Shown here: piece by piece, positions 43,867-53,028 of the stretch
How the letters are laid out: each line of letters begins with the position of its first letter
Numbering within the stretch: position 1 is the first letter of the stretch
DNA from: a bacterium
GTDB taxonomy: Bacteria; DRYD01
Assembly (NCBI GenBank): GCA_030549815.1
Contig: JAUQQQ010000004.1
Coordinates: 1-64,000, forward strand
Direction: 5' to 3'
DNA: 64,000 nt
Position numbers and translations under genes: made by a program
The notes under the pieces: model-generated
What the model was told of the DNA's origin: nothing
What the model saw: the letters and a program-made list of their open reading frames with translations, nothing else
Databases searched by the model: none

Positions 43867-45000
43867 TTGAGATGGAAAGACATATACTTAGGGCTAAATG
43901 TAATGACCTATTTCTCATTCTTTTCTACACTCTATCTTTATTTACCAATTATAACAAAAGAATTTAACCTTAATAATCAACACATTGGGATAATAGGTTT
44001 TTTTTACTCCCTCGGATCTGTTTTTTCAGGTTTCTTATTGGCAAATTTTATAGAAAATTCTAAATACAGAAACACGATAATAAAAATAATAATGTTAATA
44101 AACTCAATATTGATATTTTCTCTAATTTACATAAAAAACTATTTTTTTCTTTTATTTGCTGTATTTCTAATTGGCTACTTTGGAGCATCATTCGTAGGAA
44201 GCAATATATCGAGATCAAAAAACAAAGGAATAACAATAGGAATATCTTCGATAGGGTTTATAATAGGATACCTAATCGGTGGGATTTTAGAAAACTACAA
44301 CATTATGTTTATTATCATCTCTTTTCTCTTTCTATTCTTACTCATTTTAAATTTTTTCACCCCTATATTTGAAGATAAAAATGAAAAAAGAGAAGAAAAC
44401 AAATTAGTTAACCCAATTACTATAATAAAAAATAATTGGTTTATATACCTTAGCCTATTCTTGAGGCACATTGGAGCAGCAAGTATCTGGATATACCTAT
44501 CTTATATTCTTCTTAATTATTACCATTTTAATTTACACATCATAGGAATATTAAATGCAATAAACATTCTTGTTCAAACTTTTTCAAATCCCTTAATATA
44601 TGTATTTTTGAAAAAAGACAACAGAAGTGTTCTAAAATTGATTTCACTTGGTTTCTTTTTATCAGCGATCTATTTCCTATTCTTTCCATTAACAAAAAAT
44701 TTATTAGTCCTTTCACTACTTCAAATCATTCTCGGATTATCTTTTACAGCCCTTTATTTAGGAACAATAGAGTATTTATCTGAAAATAACGAAGAGAAAG
44801 TAACAGCGATAACCTTAATCTCATCAACATTCTCATTAGCAAACGCCGTTGGAGCAGCCATATCTGTTTTTCTCATAAAATTAGGCTATACTTGGTTATT
44901 TATCAACGGATTCATATTAGCATCAATAAGCTTCTTTATTATCCTATCTGTATTGAGGAATAAATTTAGAAGATTGGTCTATTCCGATGTTTATTCCTAA
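43867..45000 (+). CDS. MFS transporter
   Basis: 377 residues, about 11-12 membrane helices. The first half has HIGIIGFFYSLGSVFSGFLLANF and the middle SRSKNKGITIGISSIGFIIGYLIGG. The substrate is unknown. TTG start with AAAGGA 12 nt upstream and a CCC/GGG hairpin beside it. Its 3' end overlaps the convergent lptD gene by 57 nt. Confidence 0.87.
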   Translation: MRWKDIYLGLNVMTYFSFFSTLYLYLPIITKEFNLNNQHIGIIGFFYSLGSVFSGFLLANFIENSKYRNTIIKIIMLINSILIFSLIYIKNYFFLLFAVFLIGYFGASFVGSNISRSKNKGITIGISSIGFIIGYLIGGILENYNIMFIIISFLFLFLLILNFFTPIFEDKNEKREENKLVNPITIIKNNWFIYLSLFLRHIGAASIWIYLSYILLNYYHFNLHIIGILNAINILVQTFSNPLIYVFLKKDNRSVLKLISLGFFLSAIYFLFFPLTKNLLVLSLLQIILGLSFTALYLGTIEYLSENNEEKVTAITLISSTFSLANAVGAAISVFLIKLGYTWLFINGFILASISFFIILSVLRNKFRRLVYSDVYS

Positions 45001-47046
45001 TATAGGTAAAGCCTTAAGGTACGCATATAAATACAATTGCTTTATTGAACTCCTATACACCAAATAGCTCACCCAACAGTGGTTATCCTTTACCAAAACA
45101 AAGTCTATATAATCTATTTTTTTTGTAAAGGAATTATAGTTAAACCAAGCAGTCAATCTCAAATCTTTAGTTATATACCAATCAATATTTGTGTTAATAT
45201 TAGTCAGTAAGCTTCTTTTAGTATCAAAAGTAGTAAAAATACTTGCATAAAAATTATTATTAGGGTAGTATTTAAGGTTAATACTAATAGGAGATATTGA
45301 ACCTAAATTCAAGTTATAATTTGTTGATAAACTTAAGTCAAAGCTTTTGTTATTAAAAATACTCAGATTTCCAGATAAATTTTGATATTTTCCTGTAAAG
45401 TCAGCAAATATAGGAGCAAAACCCTTCCCAAAATTATAAGAATAATTAATATTTAACCTAAACCATTTTTTATTCATGTTAAAATTAGTTGTAAATGAAT
45501 TGACATAGGAAGCATGAAAATTTCTGTCAAAATAGTAATTACCAGTATCAAAAAAATTTTGTTTAAAAAAACCAGTTGTTCTCATTGTTATATCTTTACT
45601 TTTTATGTGGTCAATAGTGTAGTTCATTAAAAATTGGTATTTAGTGGTTCTTCTGTTAAAACTCGGTTCTTCGTATTTCCCTAAGAAAAAAGAAGGAGTA
45701 ATAGTTACAGAATCTTTTATCTTTATAGGTTTATTCATTTTCAGCATCAACTCTGGAAGCTTATTTACACCAAAAAAACCATAATTGTTATTAGTATTAT
45801 CAACTAAAAAAGTTAAAGTATATAAACCATTGGAAAACAAATAATCCATATCAAATTTAAAATTTTGGCTTTTCTGTTTAACATTCGTGGAAAAATATTC
45901 ATTCTCCAAATCATTTACAGTAAGCCTAAAATTAAGGTTTCGGTAATTACCTGATATGTTTAAAAACTGATTCAAAGAAGAAAAATATTTTTCAGTAGAA
46001 GTTTTATTTGCACTATAATTTATACTAATACCCTTAACAGAAGTATTAAATCCATAAGAAATGTTCTCATTTAAGGGAGATACAAAATTTCTGTATATCG
46101 ACCTGTTACTTGAATATCTGAAAAAAGCGCTAAAATTACTCATATTAAAATTGAGATCACTTTGCACATTCCTAAAACTATTTCCATATCTCTTATTATT
46201 GTTGAAGAAAAAGTAATTGTTTAATCTCAAATTTAATTTTCCTATCTGTTTTTGGTAGTAATTAGAAATACCGTAGTAAAGTCCTGTGTATTGTCCATAT
46301 TTTGTTAAAATCCTTCCATAATTAGTATTACTAAAATAGTAATCAAAGTTTTTTGTAACAAAAAAACCATCGGTATTGTTATATCCTATCTTGGGAAAAG
46401 CAGAAGTATCTTCACCATGTAATTGAGGTAATTTCTTTTTTTTCAACGGTATTATTAACTTCTTATATCCAAAAACGTTCTTTTTATACAAATTTAATCT
46501 TGAGTTAGTAAGTATCATTTTGTCCTCAGGTATAACTTCAACTTTTTCGGAAATTAACAAATAATGTTTTTCATCAAAACATTCATATTCACAGATATTA
46601 CAAGTAGAAAACTTAACGTTATAAAAGATGTAATTAGATGAAAAAAGGTTAAGTTTAGAGTAATTAAAAAACAGCTTATCTTTAAATTTAAGTGGTTCTT
46701 GACCAAAATTTAGTAAGTATCCTGATCCTTTTCCTCCAGTTATTTCGCTTATATTGCCATTCTGATCATACCTTATTTCAATATTTTCGGTTAAAAACTC
46801 ATCTCCGGTTTGAGTGTTTTTTATAAAAGTTTTTTCAGGTATGATTATTTTTCTTTGTTTTTTGTCAATCAAAGCTCTGTTAGATTTTATCCAATATTGT
46901 TGGGAATATATTTCTATCGTTTGATTTATTTCTATTCTTTCGGGGTTGGAAATAATTTGTGGTGTATATAAAATAATGGTTGTTTCTTGGGCAAAAGATA
47001 CTTTTAGAAGCAGTATTAAAAAAATTAGTAGAATACAGAGATTCAC
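44944..47046 (-). CDS. lptD: LptD-like outer-membrane LPS assembly protein
   Basis: 700 residues from the GTG at 47046, the only start that keeps the signal peptide (NLCILLIFLILLLKVSFAQ). The ORF track's Met at 47085 lies inside tRNA-Trp. An N-terminal OstA-like domain (NPERIEINQTIEIYSQQYWIKSNRALIDKKQRKIIIP) is followed by a cysteine-bearing segment (CNICEYECF) and a beta-barrel of alternating aromatic strands. LptD inserts LPS into the outer leaflet with LptE. The gap after the tRNA is 8 nt (AATTCATC) with no Shine-Dalgarno. Confidence 0.85.
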   Translation of the reverse strand: MNLCILLIFLILLLKVSFAQETTIILYTPQIISNPERIEINQTIEIYSQQYWIKSNRALIDKKQRKIIIPEKTFIKNTQTGDEFLTENIEIRYDQNGNISEITGGKGSGYLLNFGQEPLKFKDKLFFNYSKLNLFSSNYIFYNVKFSTCNICEYECFDEKHYLLISEKVEVIPEDKMILTNSRLNLYKKNVFGYKKLIIPLKKKKLPQLHGEDTSAFPKIGYNNTDGFFVTKNFDYYFSNTNYGRILTKYGQYTGLYYGISNYYQKQIGKLNLRLNNYFFFNNNKRYGNSFRNVQSDLNFNMSNFSAFFRYSSNRSIYRNFVSPLNENISYGFNTSVKGISINYSANKTSTEKYFSSLNQFLNISGNYRNLNFRLTVNDLENEYFSTNVKQKSQNFKFDMDYLFSNGLYTLTFLVDNTNNNYGFFGVNKLPELMLKMNKPIKIKDSVTITPSFFLGKYEEPSFNRRTTKYQFLMNYTIDHIKSKDITMRTTGFFKQNFFDTGNYYFDRNFHASYVNSFTTNFNMNKKWFRLNINYSYNFGKGFAPIFADFTGKYQNLSGNLSIFNNKSFDLSLSTNYNLNLGSISPISINLKYYPNNNFYASIFTTFDTKRSLLTNINTNIDWYITKDLRLTAWFNYNSFTKKIDYIDFVLVKDNHCWVSYLVYRSSIKQLYLYAYLKALPILGINIGIDQSSKFIPQYR

Positions 47047-47054
47047 GATGAATT

Positions 47055-47128
47055 CAGGGCGGAGAGGATTTGAACCCCCGACCAATGGATTTGGAGTCCA
47101 CCGCTCTACCGGACTGAGCTACCGCCCT
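47055..47128 (-). tRNA. tRNA-Trp(CCA)
   Basis: Minus-strand cloverleaf: acceptor AGGGCGG/CCGCCCT, discriminator G, T arm GGGGGTTCAAATCCTC, anticodon stem GTGGA/TCCAT with loop CTCCAAA, giving CCA. Only a CCA anticodon Trp tRNA is seen, consistent with TGA as stop. lptD starts 8 nt after it. Confidence 0.97.
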
Positions 47129-47133
47129 ATACT

Positions 47134-47139
47134 ATTATA
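47134..47139 (-). promoter_or_regulatory. -10 box of tRNA-Trp-lptD
   Basis: A perfect TATAAT on the minus strand, ending 5 nt before the tRNA 5' end. Transcription would start at or next to the mature tRNA end. No consensus -35 is seen. Confidence 0.55.
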
Positions 47140-47156
47140 TTTTGACAACGCAAAAT

Positions 47157-47453
47157 CTAACCCTTCTTTTGATTTCTCTTTAAATAATTAGAGTACCAAA
47201 TACTAAAAACCCACCTCCATATAAAACTACTAAATAACAAATAAACCAGAAAACCTAAACTATAGAAATAAAAATTAGGAAATAGTTTAACAAAAAGAAG
47301 AATAATCAAAACAAGAATAGAAAATCTAAAAAAGCTATAAAAAACAAAATCAACCTTAAACTTCATCATAAAATACAAAAGTCTTGTAAATCCATCAATG
47401 AAAATAAGCAAACACAGAATTAGTATAAATACTACCAATTCAAAACTATTCAT
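47157..47453 (-). CDS. small membrane protein of unknown function
   Basis: 98 residues with three hydrophobic segments (LVVFILILCLLIFI, FSILVLIILLFVKLF, FLVYLLFSSFIW) and a basic tail. It begins one base after the pilT stop in the same direction, which supports it being real. The family is unknown; a role with the pilus motor is only positional. Confidence 0.65.
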   Translation of the reverse strand: MNSFELVVFILILCLLIFIDGFTRLLYFMMKFKVDFVFYSFFRFSILVLIILLFVKLFPNFYFYSLGFLVYLLFSSFIWRWVFSIWYSNYLKRNQKKG

Positions 47454-47454
47454 T

Positions 47455-48504
47455 TTATTCTATCATCCTAGCAATAACTTCTTTGTTTGTAGCATATCGG
47501 TATGCAGTTTCCTTAGTAATAACTCCTTGTCTATACAGATCAGCCAATCTTGCTTCTAATGAAATCATTCCTGCTTCTCTACCCGTATAAAGAACATTAT
47601 AAAGCTGATGATGTTCCCCTTTTCTTATAAGGTTTCTAACTGCAGTATTTGCTATTACCATTTCATATGCTACTATTAAATTACCATCAACAGTAGGAAT
47701 GAGAACTTGTGAAATAGAGCCATTCAATATGTTAGCCAACTGAGTCCTAACTTGATTTTGCTGAGAAGATGGAAACACATCTACTATTCTATCGATTGTA
47801 TTGACAATACCAAAAGTATGTAAAGTAGAGAATACGAGGTGTCCCGTTTCAGCAGCTGTCAAAGCCAAACTTATACTCTCCATATCTCTCATTTCTCCGA
47901 TTAAGATCACGTCAGGATCTTGCCTTAGAACATGCCTGAGAGCTTCATTAAAACTGTGGGTATCAACTCCTATTTCCCGCTGGTGTATTATTGATTTCTT
48001 ATTTATATGAACATACTCTATAGGATCCTCAATTGTTATTATATGCTTTGAAAAGTTATTATTTATAAAATCAATCATAGCTGCCAATGTTGTAGATTTA
48101 CCAACACCCGTTGGTCCAGTTACCAAGAAAAATCCTCTTTCATAAGATGCCATTTCTGATAAAATATGGGGCAATCCCAATTCCTCCAAATTTTTGATCT
48201 TAAAAGGTATAGCCCTGATAGCAGCTGCTATTGTTCCTTTTTGAAAGTAAAGGTTTCCCCTAAAACGGCCCACATTCTCCAAAGAATATGAAAAATCTAA
48301 TTCCCTCTTTCTTTCAAACTCCTCTATCTGTTCAGAAGTAAGCAAAGCAAAAACCATACTCCTAATCATATCGTTAGTTAAAGGGGGAAAATTGAGAGCC
48401 TTCAATTTTCCCTTTATCCTAAAAATAGGGGGAGACCCAACACCTAAGTGCAAATCACTTGCCTCCAATTTATGCATATTTTCTAAAAGCTCAAATATTA
48501 GCAT
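47455..48504 (-). CDS. pilT: type IV pilus retraction ATPase PilT
   Basis: 349 residues. AIRAIPFKIKNLEELGLP, Walker A GPTGVGKSTTLA, Walker B VILIGEMRD, His box TGHLVFSTLHT. The hexamer powers pilus retraction for twitching and DNA uptake. The pilin-like genes elsewhere in the window are its probable partners. It overlaps the SpoIID-like gene by 14 nt. Confidence 0.96.
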   Translation of the reverse strand: MLIFELLENMHKLEASDLHLGVGSPPIFRIKGKLKALNFPPLTNDMIRSMVFALLTSEQIEEFERKRELDFSYSLENVGRFRGNLYFQKGTIAAAIRAIPFKIKNLEELGLPHILSEMASYERGFFLVTGPTGVGKSTTLAAMIDFINNNFSKHIITIEDPIEYVHINKKSIIHQREIGVDTHSFNEALRHVLRQDPDVILIGEMRDMESISLALTAAETGHLVFSTLHTFGIVNTIDRIVDVFPSSQQNQVRTQLANILNGSISQVLIPTVDGNLIVAYEMVIANTAVRNLIRKGEHHQLYNVLYTGREAGMISLEARLADLYRQGVITKETAYRYATNKEVIARMIE

Positions 48505-49753
48505 TTTTCAACCACCTATCCTTATCAACTATTTCTACTCCTTTATAATAATATTTTATTATTTCCTCACATTTAAAACCATTTTTAGCTAATACATTTG
48601 CTCCAAATTGACATAACCCAACTCCATGACCCAAACCAATTCCTTTAAAATTAACATAACCACCTTGGATCTTTATTTCTTTTAAATAAGGGCTTTTAAC
48701 TACACTATAGCCCAAAAATTTTCTTACCTCCCAATTATACAAACTATAAATAACTCCTCCATTATAAACAATATAAGTCCTGAAATTATTAGTATAAATA
48801 TTATCAATAGAATAAACCCTTGTTTTTGTTAATTTTTCAATTGCTTTTTTTAAAGAGTAAGTTTCTACTTTATTTTCCCACTCCTTACCTTGATATAAGC
48901 ACTTGACAGAAGTTAAATAATTTTCATTTTTGTTTAACCTTGTGGGAAAAACTAATCTTCCATCCAGAGTTTGCCCTCCACAATTGGAATGATAAAGAGC
49001 CCATATAGGATAACCTTCATAAACAACGATTAAATTATCAGTTTGCTGGACAGCTATATCAGTCCTTGGATTTTCTTTATCAACACCATAATAAGCTTGA
49101 TCCATAACAGTAGAATACAGATCAAAAACTTCATTCTTCTTTCTTCTTTCTAAAGCAACTCTTATTGCATAAGTCCTTGCAATTATAGCTTGAGCTTTCA
49201 AAGCTTCAATATCCCAAGATACAGGCATCTCTGAAGGAACAACAGATCGCAAATAATCATCCATCGAGACCAAATTAATCAAATAATATTCATCGTTTTT
49301 ATTCACAATAAAAAACTTGCCTCTATACTTCCTATCCCTATACTCAAGATAATTCGTAGATAATATCATTATGTCCTTAAAATTACTTACTTCATTCATC
49401 TGTGAATCATTATTATCATAATAAAATTTCAAAACAGGGTTGAGATTAAGAATAGTTAGCTGATTAGATAAATAAAACCCCCCTTGATATATAGACGGAA
49501 ATTGATAAGTTGAATACCTCAAACTTATATTAGCTCCTTTCAAAATTAAATTAGTATTGTAAGGATTTATTCTATCTATTAAAACTCTCAAATTATCAAA
49601 ATCCTTAAAATCTACATAATTTAAAGTATTTTGTAAATTACTTTGATTAGCTTTAGGAAAAAGAATTAAGAACAAAATAAACAAAATAACAATAGTTTTC
49701 TTTATCTTTGGTTTAGAAGTTTGTAAAGGTTTATAACTGTTGATAAATTGCAT
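48491..49753 (-). CDS. SpoIID/LytB-domain cell wall protein
   Basis: 420 residues. A short cytoplasmic N-terminus and one membrane helix (IVILFILFLILFP) lead to a SpoIID domain: YLRSVVPSEMPVSWDIEALKAQAIIARTYA, then ALYHSNCGGQTLDGRLVF and GIGLGHGVGLCQFGA. SpoIID of Bacillus is a lytic transglycosylase acting on stripped glycan strands; the domain is also common in non-sporulating diderms. It overlaps folD by 52 nt. Confidence 0.93.
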   Translation of the reverse strand: MQFINSYKPLQTSKPKIKKTIVILFILFLILFPKANQSNLQNTLNYVDFKDFDNLRVLIDRINPYNTNLILKGANISLRYSTYQFPSIYQGGFYLSNQLTILNLNPVLKFYYDNNDSQMNEVSNFKDIMILSTNYLEYRDRKYRGKFFIVNKNDEYYLINLVSMDDYLRSVVPSEMPVSWDIEALKAQAIIARTYAIRVALERRKKNEVFDLYSTVMDQAYYGVDKENPRTDIAVQQTDNLIVVYEGYPIWALYHSNCGGQTLDGRLVFPTRLNKNENYLTSVKCLYQGKEWENKVETYSLKKAIEKLTKTRVYSIDNIYTNNFRTYIVYNGGVIYSLYNWEVRKFLGYSVVKSPYLKEIKIQGGYVNFKGIGLGHGVGLCQFGANVLAKNGFKCEEIIKYYYKGVEIVDKDRWLKNANI

Positions 49754-50553
49754 AATAATCCTACTCCTCCGGGAACAGCAGATACTGCTTTTGCTATTCC
49801 TATTAAACTTTCTTTATTAACATCCCCCATTATTTTTCCATTAACCACTTCAAAACCTACATCTATAACAACAGCACCTTCTTTAACAAAAGAAGAATCT
49901 ACTAAATTAACTTTGCCCGTAACAGAAATAATAATATCCGCCTTTCTGCATTTCTCAGGTATATCGTAAGTGTGTTGATTTATAATTTGAACAGTGGAAT
50001 CAAATTTTATTAGCAAATGTGCTATAGCTAAACCAGTGTATAAACTATTACCTAAAATAACAACATCTTTTTTCTGAAAATCTATTTCATAAAAACTCAA
50101 CATCAGATATACAGCATTAGCAACTGAAGGTATAGCAACACTTTCCAAATCCTCTTTCTTCGAAATAAGAAAATAATAATAATTTATAGGGTTTAGACAA
50201 TCGAGATCTTTTTTAGGGTTTATTAATTCCAAAATTTTCTTACTAAAATTAAAAGGCAATGGTAATTCTACATTTATACCCAAAACTTTTTCATCATTTG
50301 ATACTTTTTTTAACAAATTAATAAATTCGCCTTCATCAAGAGTGTGAATTGAATCAACATTAAACCCAACCTTTTCAAAAATCTTCTTTTGATTTATTGA
50401 AAAATAATTGTTATTTTTCATACCAAAATAAAATATAACGATTTTATAGTCTTCGGTTTTTATTCTTTTCGTTATTTTTGATTTGTAATCTTCCAAAAGA
50501 TGTTTATAGAAATCTCCTTTTAGGATAACGGTTTGGATTTGGTTTTTCATCAT
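49702..50553 (-). CDS. folD: divergent FolD (methylenetetrahydrofolate dehydrogenase/cyclohydrolase)
   Basis: 283 residues, the usual length. The fold signature is clear: LGINVELPLPFNF, PKKDLDCLNPIN, VVILGNSLYTGLAIAHLL, ADIIISVTGKVNLV, GAVVIDVGFEVVNGKIMGDV and VPGGVGLLCN. Key positions differ: the catalytic Tyr/Lys of YVxxK aligns with Phe and Gln (YFSINQKKIFEKVGF), DVDG reads DLDC, and the Thr-Pro motif reads AIPS. Cyclohydrolase activity is doubtful. The start (MM) lies just upstream of the lepB stop. Confidence 0.82.
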   Translation of the reverse strand: MMKNQIQTVILKGDFYKHLLEDYKSKITKRIKTEDYKIVIFYFGMKNNNYFSINQKKIFEKVGFNVDSIHTLDEGEFINLLKKVSNDEKVLGINVELPLPFNFSKKILELINPKKDLDCLNPINYYYFLISKKEDLESVAIPSVANAVYLMLSFYEIDFQKKDVVILGNSLYTGLAIAHLLIKFDSTVQIINQHTYDIPEKCRKADIIISVTGKVNLVDSSFVKEGAVVIDVGFEVVNGKIMGDVNKESLIGIAKAVSAVPGGVGLLCNLSTVINLYKLLNQR

Positions 50554-51212
50554 TTTTTATTCTCTTCGAAAGGGTTAGAAAGAATTCTTATTCTGTTTGG
50601 TGGAAAGATTATAATCAACGCTTTTGCTTTTATATCGCTTTCTTGGACAAAAGGTTCAGACCATAAATGGCTATCATAACTATTTGGTCTATTGTCTCCC
50701 AAGAAAAAGTAGCTTTTTAAAGGAACTTTCACAGGCCCATAATCATAGTAATCTTTATAAACCACATAATCCTCTTTTATGTATTTGTCATTAACATACA
50801 AATTTCCGGAAACTACCATTATCTTTTCATTAGGTAATCCTATCAACCTTTTTATATAAAGTTTATTATCTACAGGGGGTTTAAATATAACTATATCTCC
50901 TCTTTTTAATTTTAGTTCATTTTTACCAGAAAACCAGAGTTTGTTTATACCCAAAACAATATCACCAGGCTTAAGAGTCGGTTCCATAGAAGAAGATGGT
51001 ATTATGTATAATCTTCCTATAAGGAGTATAAATAAAAATGCAAAAATACCAGCAGTAAGAGCACTATCAACCCATTCTAAAACAGTCTTTCTACTTACTT
51101 TTTTGAGAAAATTGGGTAACCAAAAGCGGGGAAAAGAAAAAAAATCATTAACAATTCCTAACCTTACCAAAAAAAGCACGATTATTAATACAGCCAAAGC
51201 CCATTCACTCAC
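50550..51212 (-). CDS. lepB: signal peptidase I
   Basis: 220 residues. Two N-terminal membrane helices, the catalytic Ser in IPSSSMEPTLKPGD, the catalytic Lys in LYIKRLIGLPNEK, and the GDNRPNSYDSHLW box. It removes signal peptides from exported proteins. It overlaps folD and the nucleotidyltransferase gene by a few bases. Confidence 0.96.
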   Translation of the reverse strand: MSEWALAVLIIVLFLVRLGIVNDFFSFPRFWLPNFLKKVSRKTVLEWVDSALTAGIFAFLFILLIGRLYIIPSSSMEPTLKPGDIVLGINKLWFSGKNELKLKRGDIVIFKPPVDNKLYIKRLIGLPNEKIMVVSGNLYVNDKYIKEDYVVYKDYYDYGPVKVPLKSYFFLGDNRPNSYDSHLWSEPFVQESDIKAKALIIIFPPNRIRILSNPFEENKK

Positions 51213-52032
51213 TATTAACCACCCTCAATAATCTATTTTTTACAATTTCTTCATAATCCTTCAAATCTTGCATACTATCAATGTTAAATGCCAAATTAGC
51301 AAAATTTGTTAATAATCCATGTGCTTTAATATTAAAAATCTCACTTAATTTTCTTTCTAATTCGATAACGGTCATATTTCCAGAAATTAATTTCAGAATA
51401 GTAAAAAAGTCGACATTGAGATCTTTTGCAATCTTAATAGGATCTTTTCTGTTTTCTAAAATTCCTTTTACTTTGTCCCAAATAGATAAAAAAATGTTTT
51501 CCTTTATTACCAATATGCCCGTACCACAAAAACTATCTTTCTTTAACTTTACAAAAGTCCTTCTTTTTACCAAATTTCCACCAAACTGAACTTTATAAAC
51601 TTCCTTACTAACAAAAGGAAAGAAAACATCTCCATCTAACAAAGAAAATCTTTTAAGAATATCATCTAAACTTTCAAAATCAATCAATGGTGTATCTGTT
51701 GCAATAAATAATAAATACCTATTTTCTTCTATAGTTTCTTTTCTCAAATTAACAAAATTAGATACAGTATCTACTAATTTTTCCCCACCTCTTACAAAAA
51801 TTACATTCCTATCAGGCAATGACAATTTACTTTTAAAATCATTCTCATCAATATCAGGAGGGAAAAGAATATAAATACTTTCCAAAATTAACCGATAATC
51901 TTGGTAATTTACTTTATCAATTATGTTTAAAATTTCCTGGATAATAAAATTATTATTGGGGGTCTTAAAAAAGCATTTATATTCATTACTTAGCTTTCCT
52001 CCTGCTAATAGAATAGCGATTATTTTTTTCAT
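51205..52032 (-). CDS. nucleotidyltransferase-like protein (MobA/IspD fold)
   Basis: 275 residues. The start IIAILLAGGKLSNEYKCF recalls LAGGxSxRMGxxK, and LLFIATDTPLID contains the metal-binding Asp. The C-terminal part (after about 190) is helical. It lacks the Arg-Met-Gly core, so the substrate cannot be named. It overlaps prmA-like by 4 nt and lepB by 8 nt. Confidence 0.72.
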   Translation of the reverse strand: MKKIIAILLAGGKLSNEYKCFFKTPNNNFIIQEILNIIDKVNYQDYRLILESIYILFPPDIDENDFKSKLSLPDRNVIFVRGGEKLVDTVSNFVNLRKETIEENRYLLFIATDTPLIDFESLDDILKRFSLLDGDVFFPFVSKEVYKVQFGGNLVKRRTFVKLKKDSFCGTGILVIKENIFLSIWDKVKGILENRKDPIKIAKDLNVDFFTILKLISGNMTVIELERKLSEIFNIKAHGLLTNFANLAFNIDSMQDLKDYEEIVKNRLLRVVNSE

Positions 52033-52925
52033 ATTTTCAACCTACCAATCACCACTACCCAATTTTTCAACTGATCATAATTCAAGTCATATTGATCCAA
52101 ATAGTTATCAAATTCTTTATTAATCTTTTCTACAAATTCTTTTAAAGTTTCATGATTACTTTTTTTTACACCTGAAATTATAACAAAATCAAAATAGAAA
52201 TCTTCTTGTTTAAAATATTGGAAGCAAGAAGATAATACAAAGAGAGGGACATTTATAATAAAAACTTTTTTCTCAAAAAAAGATAATTTTTCCAGGTTTA
52301 TAAATTTGAGGTTAGCAGCACAAACAGAAAACAATTCCAACTTATTTAACTCATAATTTTTCTTTGCCTCGTTTAAACTTTGAAAATCTATTTCGATAGA
52401 TAAAACCCAAGAATTAGGTAATATTTTCTTTGAAGCAATAGATAATATCCCGCTACCACTGCCGTAGTCAATTATTATCGTTTTATAATCCTCAATTTGC
52501 TTTAAAAACAAAGGTAATTTATCAAGGATCAATTTAGTCGAAGGATGGTCTCCCGTGCCTTCAGCAAAATCAAAACCACGCAAATATATAGGTATCTTCT
52601 CATTAACTGATGTATCCAAACGAGGAGTTATAACAAAATAATCCGTTTCTATATCTTCCGTAGAATCTATAACCATCTGTTCATATTCGTTTTCATAAAG
52701 GGGATAATTAAAAATTTTCACAACCACACTAACTAAATTATTCAAAAACAAAAAAGAATACACCGAGTAAAGCACTTTTTTCAAACTTTTTTTAGGTACA
52801 ACTATTAAAGTGGGTGGGCTAAACGTTTTAAAACCTATAAAAACTGTTTCACTTAGATATAAAGAAACCAATAATTTTTGCACTATAGAAATGTCGTTAA
52901 AAACTATCTTTAAAGCTCTAATCAT
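52029..52925 (-). CDS. PrmA-like methyltransferase (ribosomal protein L11 type)
   Basis: 298 residues. The PrmA hallmark FAEGTGDHPSTKLIL and SAM-binding IIDYGSGSGILSIASKK are present. The N-terminal domain differs, and the substrate motif after the SAM site (usually NILA) reads VPLF. A class I methyltransferase close to PrmA is safe to call, L11 as target less so. Confidence 0.8.
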   Translation of the reverse strand: MIRALKIVFNDISIVQKLLVSLYLSETVFIGFKTFSPPTLIVVPKKSLKKVLYSVYSFLFLNNLVSVVVKIFNYPLYENEYEQMVIDSTEDIETDYFVITPRLDTSVNEKIPIYLRGFDFAEGTGDHPSTKLILDKLPLFLKQIEDYKTIIIDYGSGSGILSIASKKILPNSWVLSIEIDFQSLNEAKKNYELNKLELFSVCAANLKFINLEKLSFFEKKVFIINVPLFVLSSCFQYFKQEDFYFDFVIISGVKKSNHETLKEFVEKINKEFDNYLDQYDLNYDQLKNWVVVIGRLKI

Positions 52926-53028
52926 ATAAACACGCTGTTAATTTTAATTTCTGCAAAAATAAAACCCCTCCTTTAAGTCATCCTAAGATTATACAATCAA
53001 GTATGAACTTCCAAAACTTATATACTTC

